64,000 bases of DNA from Okapia johnstoni (taxonomy: Eukaryota; Chordata; Mammalia; Artiodactyla; Giraffidae), in contig CM044310.1 in the NCBI GenBank assembly GCA_024291935.2, positions 79,854,713 to 79,918,712 of the forward strand, given 5' to 3'. The stretch's first letter is position 1. Each line of letters starts with the position of its first letter. The position numbers and the translations under genes are program-made. The notes under the pieces were generated by a model. That model saw nothing but the letters and a program-made list of their open reading frames with translations, was not told the DNA's origin and ran no database searches. Positions 45,480 through 57,697 of this stretch are shown piece after piece.

Positions 45480-46945
45480 ACCCCACTAAAGATATAACTC
45501 AAAATGATAAGATTTTTGGATCACTAAAAAAAAATCATAGTTCTAAATTTATATGCAACCAAAAACACAGCCTCAAAATGTATAAGGGAAAAATTTCAGA
45601 GCTAGAACAAGAAATCTAAAATCATAGTGGGCAATTTTAACATTTTTCCTTCTGTGAGTGCTTGGAAAAACAGGCAAACTATCATAAGAATATAAGATAT
45701 TTGATTAATTCTTTTTAAAATGAAAATCAAAGTACAGTACTCCATAATTACAGAATATTTATACTTTTAAACCACACAGGAAACATTTGTACTCATTCAC
45801 TATTTACAATAAATCTCTTGCATTCATGGATCTTCAAGCAAGTCTCAATAAAATTTAAAGGATTTAAATAATTCAGAGTATGTTTTCAGAGTTAATGTAC
45901 TTAAGCTGGAAATCAATTACAAAAATGTAACTTATATACGTAAAAATTAAGAAATACACTTCAATTTTACCCATGGGTTTATTGACCATGGGTTAAAGGA
46001 GATATCTCAGTTGAAATTAGAAATGTTTTTCTCATTAAAAAAAGAGTCAGATTTGTGGTTATCATAGGCAAGAAGTGAGGGGAGGGGGAATTGAAGGAAG
46101 GACGTCAAAGGTAAAACCTTACAGTTACAAGATAAATAAGTTCTAGGGATGTAATGTACAAGATGATGACTATAGTTACCACTGTTGTAGGACATATAGG
46201 AAAATTGTTCAGAGAGTAAATCCTAAGAGTTCTCATCCCAAAAAAAGACAAAAATGAAAAAAAAAAAAACTAAAAAACAGAAAAGGTGAAAGGTCTGAAA
46301 GGTCTACAGATATATCTATTTTACTTCACAGTTTTGCCAAGGGCCTGTGGTACTTACTTCATGGTTGAGTTTCTCACTAAAGTATTGATTTAGTTATCAG
46401 AAAACATTGGTGCCCAAAAGCATTAAGAAAAAATATGCTGTAACGTTTGGAGAAAAATGTTTTGAACTTACTGAAAATTAAAATTCTACATTCAAAATTT
46501 GCTCATGGTATGTAGTTAAAGCTGTGCCTAGAGGGATCACTTCAACTTTAAATGCTTATAAAAAAGAAGAAAGACTGGTAATCAATGAACTAAGTATCTA
46601 ATGCATGAAGTGGAAAAAAAGTCAACGTAAACTCAAAGGAAGTAGAAGAAAGGAAATAAAAGAATTAATTAGATGATATTAAGTTATTAAGATTAATAAT
46701 ATTTGATACCCCTATGCAGGCTGATTAAAAAAAAAAGAGAATGCACAAGTGACCAATGCCAGATGTGAAAGAGAGTGAGCATTATTTCAAATCCCATAGA
46801 TATAAAAAAGCTAATATGTGGATCTCATGAACAACTTAATGCCAATAATACAACATAAGAATAAATCAACAAATTTCTAGAATAATGCAACTTACTAAAA
46901 TGAACACACACACAAAAATTAGAAAATCTGAATAGTGCCGTTTTC
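45480..46945 (+). mobile_element. Old L1 ORF2 interrupted by another L1 3' end
   Basis: Endonuclease-side ORF2 blocks at 45480-46035 ('aagtctcaataaaatttaaagg', 'catgggttaaaggag') resume at 46400-46945 ('gaaaattaaaattctaca', 'aggctgattaaaaaaa'). Between them, 46047-46290 is a separate L1 3' UTR ('gatttgtggttatcatagg', 'ttacaagataaataagttctagg') ending in an A-rich tail. Confidence 0.7.
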
Positions 46946-47234
46946 TGCATATGTGAAATATATCACAGTAAAAAAGGTTAAAAATTCAACATAAACTAAA
47001 GTTAAGAATCACAGAACTGGAGAGGCACCTAGTAAGTCAGTTGCTTTATTATGTGACTTTGAACAGATTAATGCCTAAATTCAAATTTTCTGAAACCTCA
47101 GACATGCAGCATTATTTAAGAGGGTAGAGATGACTTTAATTTAAATTCAGATAAGTAAAAAGCCAGCTTAGAGTTCTTTGACATGATGTTTCTGCAAAAA
47201 CTGGATAACGTGACGTTAGAACTTTACCAAACTC
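46946..47234. other. AT-rich sequence, no feature recognised
   Basis: Short, without repeat core or coding signal. Confidence 0.3.
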
Positions 47235-47247
47235 CTAAAAAGTTGAT

Positions 47248-47431
47248 GGGCTTCCCTGGTTGCTCAGCTGGTAAAGAATCTGCCTGCAATGCAGGAGACC
47301 CCAGTTCCATCCCTGGGTCAGGAAGGTCCCCTGGAGAAGAGAGAATTCCACTGACAGAGCAGAGGAGCCTGGCCGGCTACAGTCCTTGGGGTCACAAAGG
47401 ACCAGACATGACCGAGTGACTTGCACTTTCA
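47248..47431 (+). mobile_element. Bov-tA SINE with 13-bp duplication
   Basis: ctaaaaagttgat flanks it at 47235-47247 and 47432-47444. Its middle is shorter than in other copies: about 20 bp around the 'tattcttgcctgg' block are missing. Confidence 0.95.
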
Positions 47432-47444
47432 CTAAAAAGTTGAT

Positions 47445-47770
47445 AACCAAGAGAAAGGCAGACTCGCCTATTTTGTTCTTGGCACAGTTTCTATCGATTC
47501 CATTCTTTTTTTTATCTCCTTGACAGTCAAGCAATCATTCCTATGTTAATATCAGTACATTCTCTTCTTGTTTGAATTAAGAAAACAACTGGCCTGTATC
47601 TGCCTCGTAACTTCTCTGAAAGAGAAATAAGCTCTCAATTCCTCTCCTTTCCCCAAATGAATATTGTACTTTTCACTTGTCCTGGGATGACCCACTGGTA
47701 AACTGTGGATACATTTTTAGGTCTGCTCTGTGTTTTTAAAGGAGCTTAAACACATGGAATATGTCTTTCA
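47445..47770. other. Single-copy sequence, no feature recognised
   Basis: No gene or repeat core is visible. Confidence 0.35.
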
Positions 47771-48360
47771 GAAGACACTGCTTACTTTGGATACCAGCCA
47801 CAGCTTGGGTGCTTCCAGGCTGCACTTCTGCACTTCTCAATTGGCTATAAATTTGAGAGCTCCCAAGACCCTCTCAGGTTTGATAATTCACTAGAATGAC
47901 TCCCAGAACTCAGGAACACACTATACTTACAATTATAACTTTACTGTAAAGTATACACGTAGGGAGGTCTGGGAGGGTCTTGAATGCAGAACTCCATGCC
48001 CTCTTCCTGTGGAGTCAGGCTATGTCACTGTCCTGGCATATCAACATGTTTACCAACTAGGAAGCTCTGCCGAGCTTTGGTGGCCAGGGTTTTATTGTGG
48101 TTTTATTACTTCGGCATGTTTGATTAAATCCTTGACCTTGTGCTTGAACTCAGTGCTTTCTCTTCTTTCTAGTGGCTGGTCTGGCCAGAGGTCACTGCCC
48201 TTTAATCATCTGGTTGGTCCTTCTGCTGACCAGTACCATTCAGCAGCTATTTGAGCATCCACGAATAAGCCAGCCACCTTATTAGCATAACAAAGACATT
48301 CCTGTCACTCAAGAAATTTCAAGGTTTTTAGAATCTTCCTGCCAAAAACCTGGACAAAGA
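47771..48360 (-). mobile_element. Old ERVL-class-like LTR, subfamily unknown
   Basis: 'gcttgggtgcttccaggctgc', 'gagctcccaagaccctctcagg', 'gaatgactcccagaactcagg' and 'cattagcataacaaagac' style blocks are those of a common old mammalian LTR; orientation is tentative. Confidence 0.5.
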
Positions 48361-49265
48361 TTAGACAAATAATAAGTGCTCTGATTAGGATGAAAGATTT
48401 TATCTTTCCCAAAAGATAAAAGACACATTTCAAAGCCAGAACGTGTGCTATTGCAAAAGATAGAAAGCAGGCATATTTTACACTACATTTGACTCCTGAA
48501 CTTTATTCAACTCAAGGTACACATAGCTTAAGCAATTGAGTGAATGCTTTCTAAAATAAGAATTTACTAAGCAGAATTTTCTTTCAATCTTCAAGTGTGA
48601 CTTTTATAGGTGTCAGTGTGTTTACTAGAAATTCTTTTCTATTAGCTAAAGATAACAGTATTGGGATCTTTTGCTTTGCAAAACACTGTTCCTAAAGCAT
48701 GTCCCAGCTGAAATGATTGTTTGGGATGCTTTTCAATGTTATCATATTATTTTTCTGCAATGAAGAGCTAAGAATTAAAAAAGAGATGGCACTGAAGCCT
48801 GGGATTATTCAAGTACTCTAAGGTCTTCCAGATCAATTCCTGTGTACGATGCCTGAATTATTTCAGAGTATTTCCAGCAAATATTTATTCAGCTGAACTT
48901 TCCCTGTAATGGGTGCTTCACTCCCCTAGAGGCGGTCTGTCTCATATTCAGATAGTCCTGATTGTGAGAAAGTTCTACTGCTGTATTGAGTTGAGAACGT
49001 GTCTCCCCATATTTTTCAACTGGCGGTTCTACCTCTGGTTCTTGGACTAGTTTGGGATTGATGAAAGGATGAGGAACATTGTTCCAAAAGTGTGTGAAAA
49101 CAGACATTCCTACAGCAAAAGGGGAACCTGGACATCATATGTGTGTCTAAGCTCCAGGAAAGATGATGGTCAAGAGCCTGTCCTATGGCTCTCTTTAGCT
49201 GTTAATCTGGGAATTTTAGCACCAGAAACTTTACTAATAAGATGATAAAGTAGATAAAACAATAG
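48361..49265. other. Single-copy sequence, no feature recognised
   Basis: No gene or repeat core is visible. Confidence 0.35.
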
Positions 49266-49790
49266 GTAACTATTTTTGAGTGCTGCTATATGCCCGGTAC
49301 TGTGTGCTAGGAGCTTTCCTTGCATGTGTGTGTGTGCGTAGCCGCTCAGACATGTCCGACTCTTTGTGACCCCATAGACTATAGCCCGCCAGGCTCCTCT
49401 GTCCATGGGATTATCCAGGCAAGAATCCTGGAGTGGGTTGCCATGCCCTTCTCCAGGGGATCTTCCCAACCCAGGGATCAAACCCAGGTCTCCCACATTG
49501 CTGGTGACTTCTTTACCAACTGAGCCACCAGGGAAGCCCATGAATACTGGAATGGGTAACCTATCCCTTCTCCAGGGGATCTTACCAACCCAGGAATTGA
49601 ACCAGGGTCTCCTGCACTGCAGGCAGATTCTTCACCAGCTGAGCTACTGCAAAATGTCTCTGTGTGGTAGACATTATTGCTGCCATCACTTTACAGATGA
49701 ATTTACTGAGGCTCAGAGAGGTCAGATAACTTTCTCAAATTTCTTCAACCAAGGGAGCCAGTTTCAAACCATGAATCTTAACTCTCAAAC
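49266..49790 (+). mobile_element. MIR split by a dimeric Bov-tA
   Basis: MIR pieces at 49266-49321 ('gagtgctgctatatgcccggtactg') and 49651-49790 ('cactttacagatgaatttactgagg') flank the SINE. Confidence 0.8.
49322..49650 (-). mobile_element. Dimeric Bov-tA SINE
   Basis: In antisense, a complete Bov-tA (49322-49540) is followed by a second tRNA head plus partial BovA (49541-49650), joined at the same place as in the 45082-45412 copy. Confidence 0.9.
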
Positions 49791-52332
49791 AAATTTTTAG
49801 TGATTGACACTCCACTGCCTTCCATTTTACTTTTAATGACACACATGCACTGTTGATTGTTTTTTCCTGCAGCTGAGAGTTTTTTGTCTTCAGATTTTCC
49901 TGTCGGCCATTGACTCCTGAAAGTGTCACTATCACTGTGGACAGGGTTAGAGCAGTTTAGCTAGCAGCAGCTTGGGCATAAGTTGGTAGCAGTAGCACAA
50001 GGGAATGAAACAAAGTAAGAACCAATATGATGCCTAGTACCAGAATCTCTTTCTCTGACTAGTGTCTTCAGGGTCTATTTTTCTAATCTAGACAACTTTC
50101 CTGGGAATACCCTACTCCAGGGCATGTTACCAGCTGGATGTCACATCACAATAACTTTTATAGATGATTAGTGCCACCAAGAATGCTGGCCTGAAATCAT
50201 CTTACAGATTAGTAACTGCCTGGGGTCACAGTAATTCAATATATGAAGGTTCTTCTGAGCTGAGAATGAAAAATAGCCTCCACTGTGAAAAACTCAGGGT
50301 GGGGACAGTGAAAGGGAGGTTTCAGGGAGTCTCCTCAGAGAACACCCTCAGGGTCTTTCCCCATTTTCTTATCCTCAAAGGTTTCAGGAGATACTCTGAT
50401 TGTGTTTTTTGAGGTGCTGCAGTTAGTTAAATATACACAGTTTTTGCCTCTGTGTATTTTCTCCCAGAAAACTTTCAAGAAATTTCTTTAAGAATTTTCT
50501 TCAAGCAATCCATCCAGTCTAGGCATCATGGTACTACAGAGATAAATCACCTGTGATTTCTGTCTTGGAAATACAGAGATCAAAATGAAAGGATGGATGC
50601 ACAAATCACAATAATACAAAGCAGGACATGTTATGAGTGACCATCATTAGCAAAATGAGAAGATGTCTGTGGAGTGTTCACCTTCTCTTGTTGAGAATCA
50701 AAGAGGGCTTCAACAAAAAGGTGGAATTTTAATCTAGAGGTCACAAACTAGAGGCCACCATCTGTATTTAGTCCCTAAATGTGTGGGAAGGTGAAAGATA
50801 CAGTCTATATAAGGCAGCACATCAAACAAGAATGGAAACCATATAGAAAAATTCTTAGCTCCAGATTTGTTGCAATAGAGACCAAACAGGAGAACTGAGG
50901 GACTGAATTAGAAAGTCTCATAGTACTAGACTATGGAGAGCCTCCCCAAGGCATTGGAAGATTCCTTCTTATTGAGTATGTGCCCTAAAGGGGACCTCAT
51001 AAGGTAGAATTGTCCTGTCCTTTTCTCCAAGAGAACACTTAACAGTGATGAAGGTGAAATTATCAAGGGAGGTAAGTCATCACCTGCTTATTTGTTGACA
51101 GTATTCTGTGCCAGGAGGGGTTATTTTTACGGAACTCTGAAAACCCCAGGAGGATTAGCAAATGCAGTGTTTTTGTGGTTAAGCCAAGGAAAAGAAAGCA
51201 CATCTTAAATTCTACATTATTGGTAATAAAATGTATTCTGTGTGAGCTTCACTTCTAATACAATACACAAAGATCCTCGAAGGAGCCAGCTCTGAACCAC
51301 GGCTCCCTGGAAACAAGTCACACCTTCCTTCCTTCTTCCTGCTGTCCTCCAACCAGCCAGTCTGTTGCATTGTTCTGGGTATTTCAGGTTGGAAAAGCTC
51401 CACCTTTAGTCTCACTTTATTTTCGTTTAATACGCCAATTATGGTCTCGACGATCTGCTCATGGGCAGCTTTCCAGAAGACTTGTTTCACTTTGTGTAGA
51501 TTAAATCAATTATGCTGACTCAAATCCACTGGCTGCACATGTGGGACAATTATTACCCAAGTTATCTACTTCTCATTCCTAATTTAGTTCTGCAGCTTCC
51601 TTCAGAAATTGCCTCTCTTCTTGCATCCCATCTCTGTCTGGACTCAGATCCAGGAGTTTCTCTGTGTCTGAGGAGAGGTGTGAATTTAGCATTGTCATTT
51701 CAGAATCAGTATAAAATTATTTGAATGCAAAACTCCATTGGCTATGTCTTGGTGCCATGAAACCTTGGCTGGCTTTTCCATAATGTGATCAAGTCATTGA
51801 ATCAGAGCTGGGATACCTGGCTGCTAGCCTTGACTTTGCCAGTAACCCTCTGTTGTGGACAGCTGTGGATTGCATCCATAACTTCCATTTTCCTATCCTC
51901 TTCACAATGGCATCCACAATTTTTCAGTATGAGATTCCAGAGGACTGATCCTACCACCAGCTCTAGAGTAAGGCTCTTTTTGCCTTAAGTTAGTCTGCAT
52001 CTCCTTTTCCAGTGCCACAATGGTAAGTTCCGAGATATACCACATACCAAGGTAGGTTAGTCAGGGCCAATAAAACCAACTTCTGGAGCTCCAGTTGGAT
52101 TATTGGAGAAACAGAATCCAGTGAGGAAGTATATACTTCTGGGATGTCTGAGGACCCAGTTTGATACCACGATACGAGAGTCACAGAGAGACCGCACACT
52201 AATCCCAATTCTTATCATTAGAGTCCTAGATCAAGTCTCAGCTAAACCTTGGTATACCTCTGGACTGTTCAGTTACAGGAGCCAATAAACTCTCTATTTG
52301 TGTAATGTAGTTTGGGTTGAAATCTCTGTTTT
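49791..52332. other. Longest repeat-poor stretch of the window
   Basis: 2.5 kb with no recognised repeat except a faint MIR near 51795-51850. A 92-codon minus frame (51212-51490) has mixed, protein-like composition but no domain I recognise and no splice or promoter support. No gene is called. Confidence 0.35.
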
Positions 52333-52770
52333 CTAAAGGCTTTTTATTGGGGTACAGTTGCTTTAGAATGTTGTGTTAGTTTCTGCTGTACAGCTAAGTG
52401 AATCAGCTATATATATATACATGTGCCCCCCCTTTTTTGGATTTCCTTCCCATTTAGGTCACCACAGAACATTGAGCAGAGTCTCCTGTGCTCTACAGTA
52501 GGTTCTCACTGGTTCTCTATTTTTTTCATAGTGTATATATGTCAGTCCCAATCTTCCAGTTCATTCCACCCTTCCCTCCCTCACCTTGGTGGTCACACAT
52601 TTGTTCTCTACATCTGTGTCTGTATTTCTGCTTTGCAAGTAGGTTCATCTGTATTTTTCTAGATTTCACATATATGCAATGATATACAATATTTGTTTTT
52701 CTCTTTCTGACTTACTTCACTCTGTATGACAGAATCTAAGGGAATATTACTCAGCCACAAAAAGAAAATT
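52333..52770 (-). mobile_element. Cetartiodactyl L1 3' UTR, antisense, with inverted 5' end
   Basis: 'tttttattggggtacagttgc', 'gaatgttgtgttagtttctgc' and 'tttccttcccatttaggtcacc' are blocks of the ruminant L1 UTR. At about 52735 the orientation flips: 'ggaatattactcagccacaaa' is in sense. Confidence 0.8.
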
Positions 52771-52779
52771 TCTATTTCT

Positions 52780-52850
52780 TGCAGTCAAAGCATCTGAATG
52801 TGGTGTTGATAAATTACTTTCCCTGTCTGAGCCTCACTTTCTTCATGTGC
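52780..52850 (+). mobile_element. Partial MIR
   Basis: 'gataaattactttccctgtctgagcctcac' fits the MIR 5' half. Confidence 0.65.
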
Positions 52851-53927
52851 CTCACAAGGGGCTAGGCAGGCTAAGGTCCATTCCAGTTCTGAAACTCTGA
52901 GACTCCGATTTTTTGCTTCCAATTCTTTATAACGCACCTGGCCGTTTTTCCCCTGGTGAGAAAGAAACGAAGCATTAAGTGGAGAGTCTCACTGCACACC
53001 AGTTGATGGCAGGGGTGAATCAGGAGAGGCTGCTCTGAGGGAAATGTTTATTTTCAGTTGAGGCCTAAAGAGTGAGGGGTGGTGGGAGTGACAAAGTGTG
53101 GTGTGTGTCCTCCAGGCAGTAGGAGCAGCCAGGAGCAGATGGGAGATTTGGGGATGGGCTGGCTTGATGTCTTCGAGTCATAATTATAAAATGAAGCACC
53201 TGCCCACTCTTGAGCTCCGTGTGCCCACTCCTCTTGCACATCTGCCCTTGTAAGGAAGATCCTCCTCTCCTTACAGAAGCATCTTCTGTTTTTACTGTGA
53301 CTGAAATTCTTTGAGGATAGAGATTGTGTCTTTATCAACTCAGTGCCTCCAGATGCCTAACAAAGTGGACACAATGTGTCTCTGAATACAAGGAGTTGAA
53401 TTTCAACTCATGAGATAAGTCAAGCCTCAAGCATAGGAAAAAGTCATGACAAGTTTGATAATGGAAAAGAGACAGGGGTGGCTGGAGTGGGGACTCTGGT
53501 AGGAGAGCAGAGGAAACCAGGCTACAAAATTACATTTGGAGAGAGTCTCAAATGCCAAGATAAGGTCTTGGGGCCATAAGTCACATTTAAAGGTAATAAG
53601 GTAATCAAAGGACACATTTTTGCCACCACGATGCATTCAGTCTTTAAATGTCCAGGCCATTAACAGATCATTTGGCAACAATAGATTTGCATGAGCTGAA
53701 AAGACATTAATGCTCTAGAGATAACTTGGGACATTTCTGGCTTGGGCTTTTACTCTTGGCAACCTTCCAGGAGTAATCAGTTATATATTTAGGCTCATTC
53801 CCCACAGGTGTGGATAATCAGGGTGTTAGAGAAAAGGGTAAATGATGGTTGGAATGCTGTGTATTCAGATAGTTATTGAGGGTGGACCCAGGACAAGCCA
53901 AGCTTAACACTGATTTACTTCCCCCAC

Positions 53928-53930
<3 letters not shown>
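52851..53930. other. Mostly single-copy sequence with an L2 end
   Basis: 53290-53380 ('gaggatagagattgtgtcttta') is an L2 3' end. 53470-53600 faintly resembles the ancient repeat of 1800-2050. No gene. Confidence 0.4.

Positions 53931-54002
<72 letters not shown>
53931..54002. repeat. (AC)n microsatellite
   Basis: About 33 AC units with a single ctc interruption near 53996; the longest dinucleotide run in the window. Confidence 0.98.
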
Positions 54003-54359
54003 GTGTTTAGCATCTCTTATTATCCAAATCCTCAGAGAAACCTGGATTCTGAATTGACTGTGAACTACTTTTTCAACTTCAATATATCCAAAAAATGAAC
54101 TATTCTTGTCCTCCCACAACCTTCTTCCTGATTTATACATTTCTACTTTTCTTTTTCTTATAAGGCACCAATACTTTCTCAGTTTGGGAGATCTGAAAAT
54201 GAGCGATCATCCTAGTCTTTTCCTGCTTTTGCTGCCCACCTGCCCCAGTCCACACAGTCTCCAAGTCTTCCCAATTTCATCCTCATCCTCTTGTCTTCTC
54301 CCTGATAACTCCATGTTCATATTTTCACCGGGACTTATTTGAAAAACTGTTACAATCAC
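54003..54359. other. Single-copy sequence, no feature recognised
   Basis: Pyrimidine-rich; a 78-codon plus frame has no recognised content. Confidence 0.3.
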
Positions 54360-55420
54360 TCCAGCAGCCTTCATTTTTGAAACCATCTTACAGAAAATTG
54401 TAAAAACATTTGAGAATAAGTTGCTAATATCATGCTCCATTACCCTCGAATACTTTAGTAACTACAAAAACCATAATACAGCCATCAAATTCAGGAAATT
54501 AAAATGGATACATTATTACAATCTAATCTACAGATTCCTTTCAAGTTTTCCCAGTTGGTCTAAAGTTCCTTTTAGTCAAAGTTTCCGGCTCAGAATTACA
54601 TGTTCTATCTAGTCTTCAATCTGTAAGAGTGACCATCTTTGACTTCGACACTTTTGAAGATTATAGCCACTTGTTTTATAAAATGTCCTGTATTTTGGGT
54701 TTCTTTGATGTTTTCTCATGATCATACAAGGTACACATCTTTGGCAGGAATATCACAGAAGTGATACAATATCTCATCTTATTGCCTCTTATTACATGGC
54801 ACATGAAAGTGAAAGTGAAATCAGATGGCACGTAATTATGACTTATCCTACACATTACTGGTGACTAACCTTGGTCATTTGTCTATCAGGCTTTATAAAA
54901 TTATTATTCTTTCCTTTGCGACTGACATTTTTTTTATTTTTTGGAGAGTGAATATTTTGAGACTATGCAGAGATTCTATTTCTTCTCAGACTTTCAATTT
55001 AGTATGCCTATTGGTATGGATTCATGAAGTCTTATTTTAGTCAAGTGTCATAGTTTGTTACTATCATTCATTTTGATGCTCAAATTATCCAAGTGGGCTT
55101 CCTTCAAGCTGGTTTTTGTGCTCTTTTGACATGACTCCATCAATATTTGAGCCCCTAGGCTTATCTTGTACCTGCCCTGTTCCAGCCCAGAAATCAGTGA
55201 TTTCTCCAAGGAGCTAGGATTCTTTTATAGAAAAATGATGCTTAGAAACTCAGATCTGGTGTGCTTATTGATGCTAGGGTGTCACTGTGCTTAGACCTTC
55301 ACAGTGATGCATTGGGGAATTTATATTTACACTTTAAAATGTATATTTATTTCCATATTTATTTATTCATTCTAACTTTTTCCTTTTTGCTATTTCTAAC
55401 TTCCTTCTCTGACAATAAGA
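54360..55420. mobile_element. Old L1 (L1ME-like) sequence
   Basis: 'cacttttgaagattatagcc', 'gatgttttctcatgatcatac', 'tatcacagaagtgatacaat' and 'gagactatgcagagattct' are characteristic blocks of an old L1 family. I am not sure of the strand. Confidence 0.65.
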
Positions 55421-56580
55421 AATCTGCCTCCAAAGGCTTCCAGTTTTGGTTCACATGTAAGGAGCTTGAAAGTTGCTACTCTGTCCTACTAAGAAGCAGA
55501 AAGATGAACAGGAAGGATAATCAACTCTTTCTGGATCAGTGGTTGGAATCAGGACAAACTGCTGCCCCTAAATTGAGGGAGAAGCAATTACAGGCAGTGT
55601 TAAGTCACAGCTTACCCCGGTAGAGACTCACCACTGAGGGAACAAGTGCCAGGGTAGAAAACTGACAACTGTAATTGACAATTGCTAGAAGCCCAGTGTG
55701 GACAACTCTGAGAGTTGACGCCAGGGGAGGATTTACCTTTAGAAATTTGACTAAGCTCCCACAGTAAATACCAGAGAAAAATCCCTTTTTGCTTCTGGTG
55801 GTGGTGGTGGTTTAGTCACTGAATTGTGTCTAACTCTTTGCAACCCTGTAGAGTTAGCCCACCAGGCTCCTCTGTCCATGGGATTTTCCAGGTAAGAAAA
55901 AATACTAGATTGGGTTGCCATTTCCTTCTCCGGGGGATCTCCCCAGTCCAAGTATCAGGCCCACGCCTCCTGCTTGGTAGGCAGATTCTTTTACCACTGA
56001 GCCACCTGGAAAGAACTTTTCTCCTAGTAGTGGGAGGGGGAAAGGAATCATTTTGCAATACACCAGAGCACTCTGTTCTTCACAAGCCCTGCCCTCAGGA
56101 AAAACTAGTTAACTAGACCTTATGACCTACTGGGGTATTTGCAGAACCAAACTGACCTGGGGAGGGGAGATATCCAACGCCAGTCCACTCTAGTCATCCT
56201 ATCCTACTAAGGACGGAGAAAAAAACAGAAACTCTTGTGAAGTTCACAGTCCAGAGACATAGATTCACTAAAAGGCTGAGACTTAGTCACTGAACTATAG
56301 AGTGCTTACCCTCCCCTCACACCTCACCATCACAGTACTAAAGATCCATTTATAGCAGTTTCTATCACTCAATAGGTCATACCTGGCTATCAAGAAAAAA
56401 TTACAAGGCATACCAAAAGGCAAAAAAGTACAATTTCAAAAGACAGCAAGCATCAGAACCAGACATGGCATGGATGTTGGAATTATCTGACCAGGAATCA
56501 ACTAGGATTAATATAAGACTCTAAAGGGTAAAGTAGACAGCATGCAAGAAGAGATGGGTAATGTGGCAGAGAGTTGACAG
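55421..56580 (+). mobile_element. L1/HAL1-type 5' region, split by a Bov-tA
   Basis: 'gaatcattttgcaatacaccag', 'ctcaggaaaaactagttaac', 'gtgaagttcacagtccagagac' and 'gatgttggaattatctgacc' are blocks of the 5' region of old HAL1/L1 elements. Confidence 0.6.
55797..56015 (-). mobile_element. Bov-tA SINE
   Basis: Antisense, starting with a short tggtgg run. BovA part at 55815-55935, tRNA head at 55935-56015, more diverged than most copies. Confidence 0.9.
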
Positions 56581-56587
56581 TCCTAAG

Positions 56588-56617
56588 AAAGATCCTTGAT
56601 AAAGATCAAGGATCTTT
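56588..56617. repeat. Perfect inverted repeat, 13-bp arms
   Basis: Arms aaagatccttgat (56588-56600) and atcaaggatcttt (56605-56617) pair perfectly around a 4-nt loop, aaag. Confidence 0.97.
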
Positions 56618-57184
56618 TATCAAGCCTCCATGGTCCTTGTCATCCTTATTGACCAGTTCTTCTGCATGTGACTAACCTTCCATTGCTGCTGCCCTTCCCA
56701 CCAACGTGGGCACCTCTTCACCCCATCCAGTCACTGACACCCCACATTGGCTGCTGCCCTGTTGTCCCCAGGATTTCACACCCGGTGCTAGGCTGCCAAC
56801 CTGTGGGCATGCATCCTGCCCTGACTCTAGCACTCCATGCCAGGTTGCCCTTCCCTCAAACCACATGGGAGCTTTCCTCATCCTTCAACATATTGGGCTG
56901 GGATGCCTCATTTGTTCTTCTCAACCTCCTGTCAGGCTCTGATGGTCTATACTGGTCTGTCCTCCCAATATCTTCATCATACCTCTCAGGCTTCAGCATC
57001 TTACACATACCATCTGCTGTGGGAATGCTCTCGAGGCATCCACTTATGGCCAGTATCTTGCTGTGTGTAATAAAAAGCTCTGACCATGCCAGTATTCTGC
57101 TTAAAAAAACCTTCAGAAGAAAGATCTTATATTCAAAAACCTCTGGAAAAAAAAACCCTATGTTCATCTTGACTTTCAAGCCTT
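56618..57184. other. Unassigned GC-richer sequence with a 175-codon open frame
   Basis: A plus frame at 56668-57195 has no recognised domain and overlaps frames in other phases. 'taataaaaagctctgacc' near 57069 looks like the polyA region of an old LTR, so this may be an LTR relic. Not called as a gene. Confidence 0.3.
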
Positions 57185-57500
57185 CCCTAATCTGAGATCA
57201 TTTTTTATGCTTACAATTACTGATTTTCTATGCAATCCATAGTTTTCTTGAACCTGACTACTTAATTTCTCACATGCACCTCACACTACTTTTATTCTGG
57301 ATCTGGACTCCCACAGCCTGTCTGCACTAATGATACTACCCCAAATTCTTGCACACCCAACCTCTGTCTTCCTTATAGTCTCAGCTCAAATGCCACCTCA
57401 TATATGAAGAATTTCTTGATGGCCACCCACTCCAAACTCAGATACAATTTGTTGAGTGTTTCCATGTACTTCACACTACTTGTAACACTTCTTGTGAGGT
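57185..57500 (+). mobile_element. L2 LINE fragment
   Basis: 'tcagctcaaatgccacctcat' and 'gaatttcttgatggccaccc' are L2 blocks. Confidence 0.6.
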
Positions 57501-57534
57501 AGATAAGCATATGGGAAAGTGGCTGATATTACTA

Positions 57535-57652
57535 GTCCTTAGGAAAATGCAGATTAAAGCCATAATGAGATATGACTACACACCTATTGGGAAGGATGGA
57601 GTGATTAAAATAATAATAATACCAAATGCTGGCAAGGATATGAAACAGCTTT
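57535..57652 (+). mobile_element. L1 ORF2 end fragment
   Basis: 'aaaatgcagattaaagccataatgag' and 'atgctggcaaggatatg' are near the end of L1 ORF2. Confidence 0.7.
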
Positions 57653-57697
57653 GTACATGCATGCACTTAACATATATGTGTGTGTATGCATATATAT

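Noticed and set aside
45082..49650. CRISPR-like or clustered direct repeats from the repeated SINE heads
   Set aside because: Copies are about 100 bp long, in different orientations and kilobases apart; they are Bov-tA dimers, and this is a mammalian genome.
53818..54000. 60-codon minus frame of alternating Cys-Val residues
   Set aside because: It is a translation of the (AC)n microsatellite.
56668..57195. 175-codon plus frame as a gene
   Set aside because: No domain, competing frames in all phases, and a likely old LTR setting with a polyA-like end.
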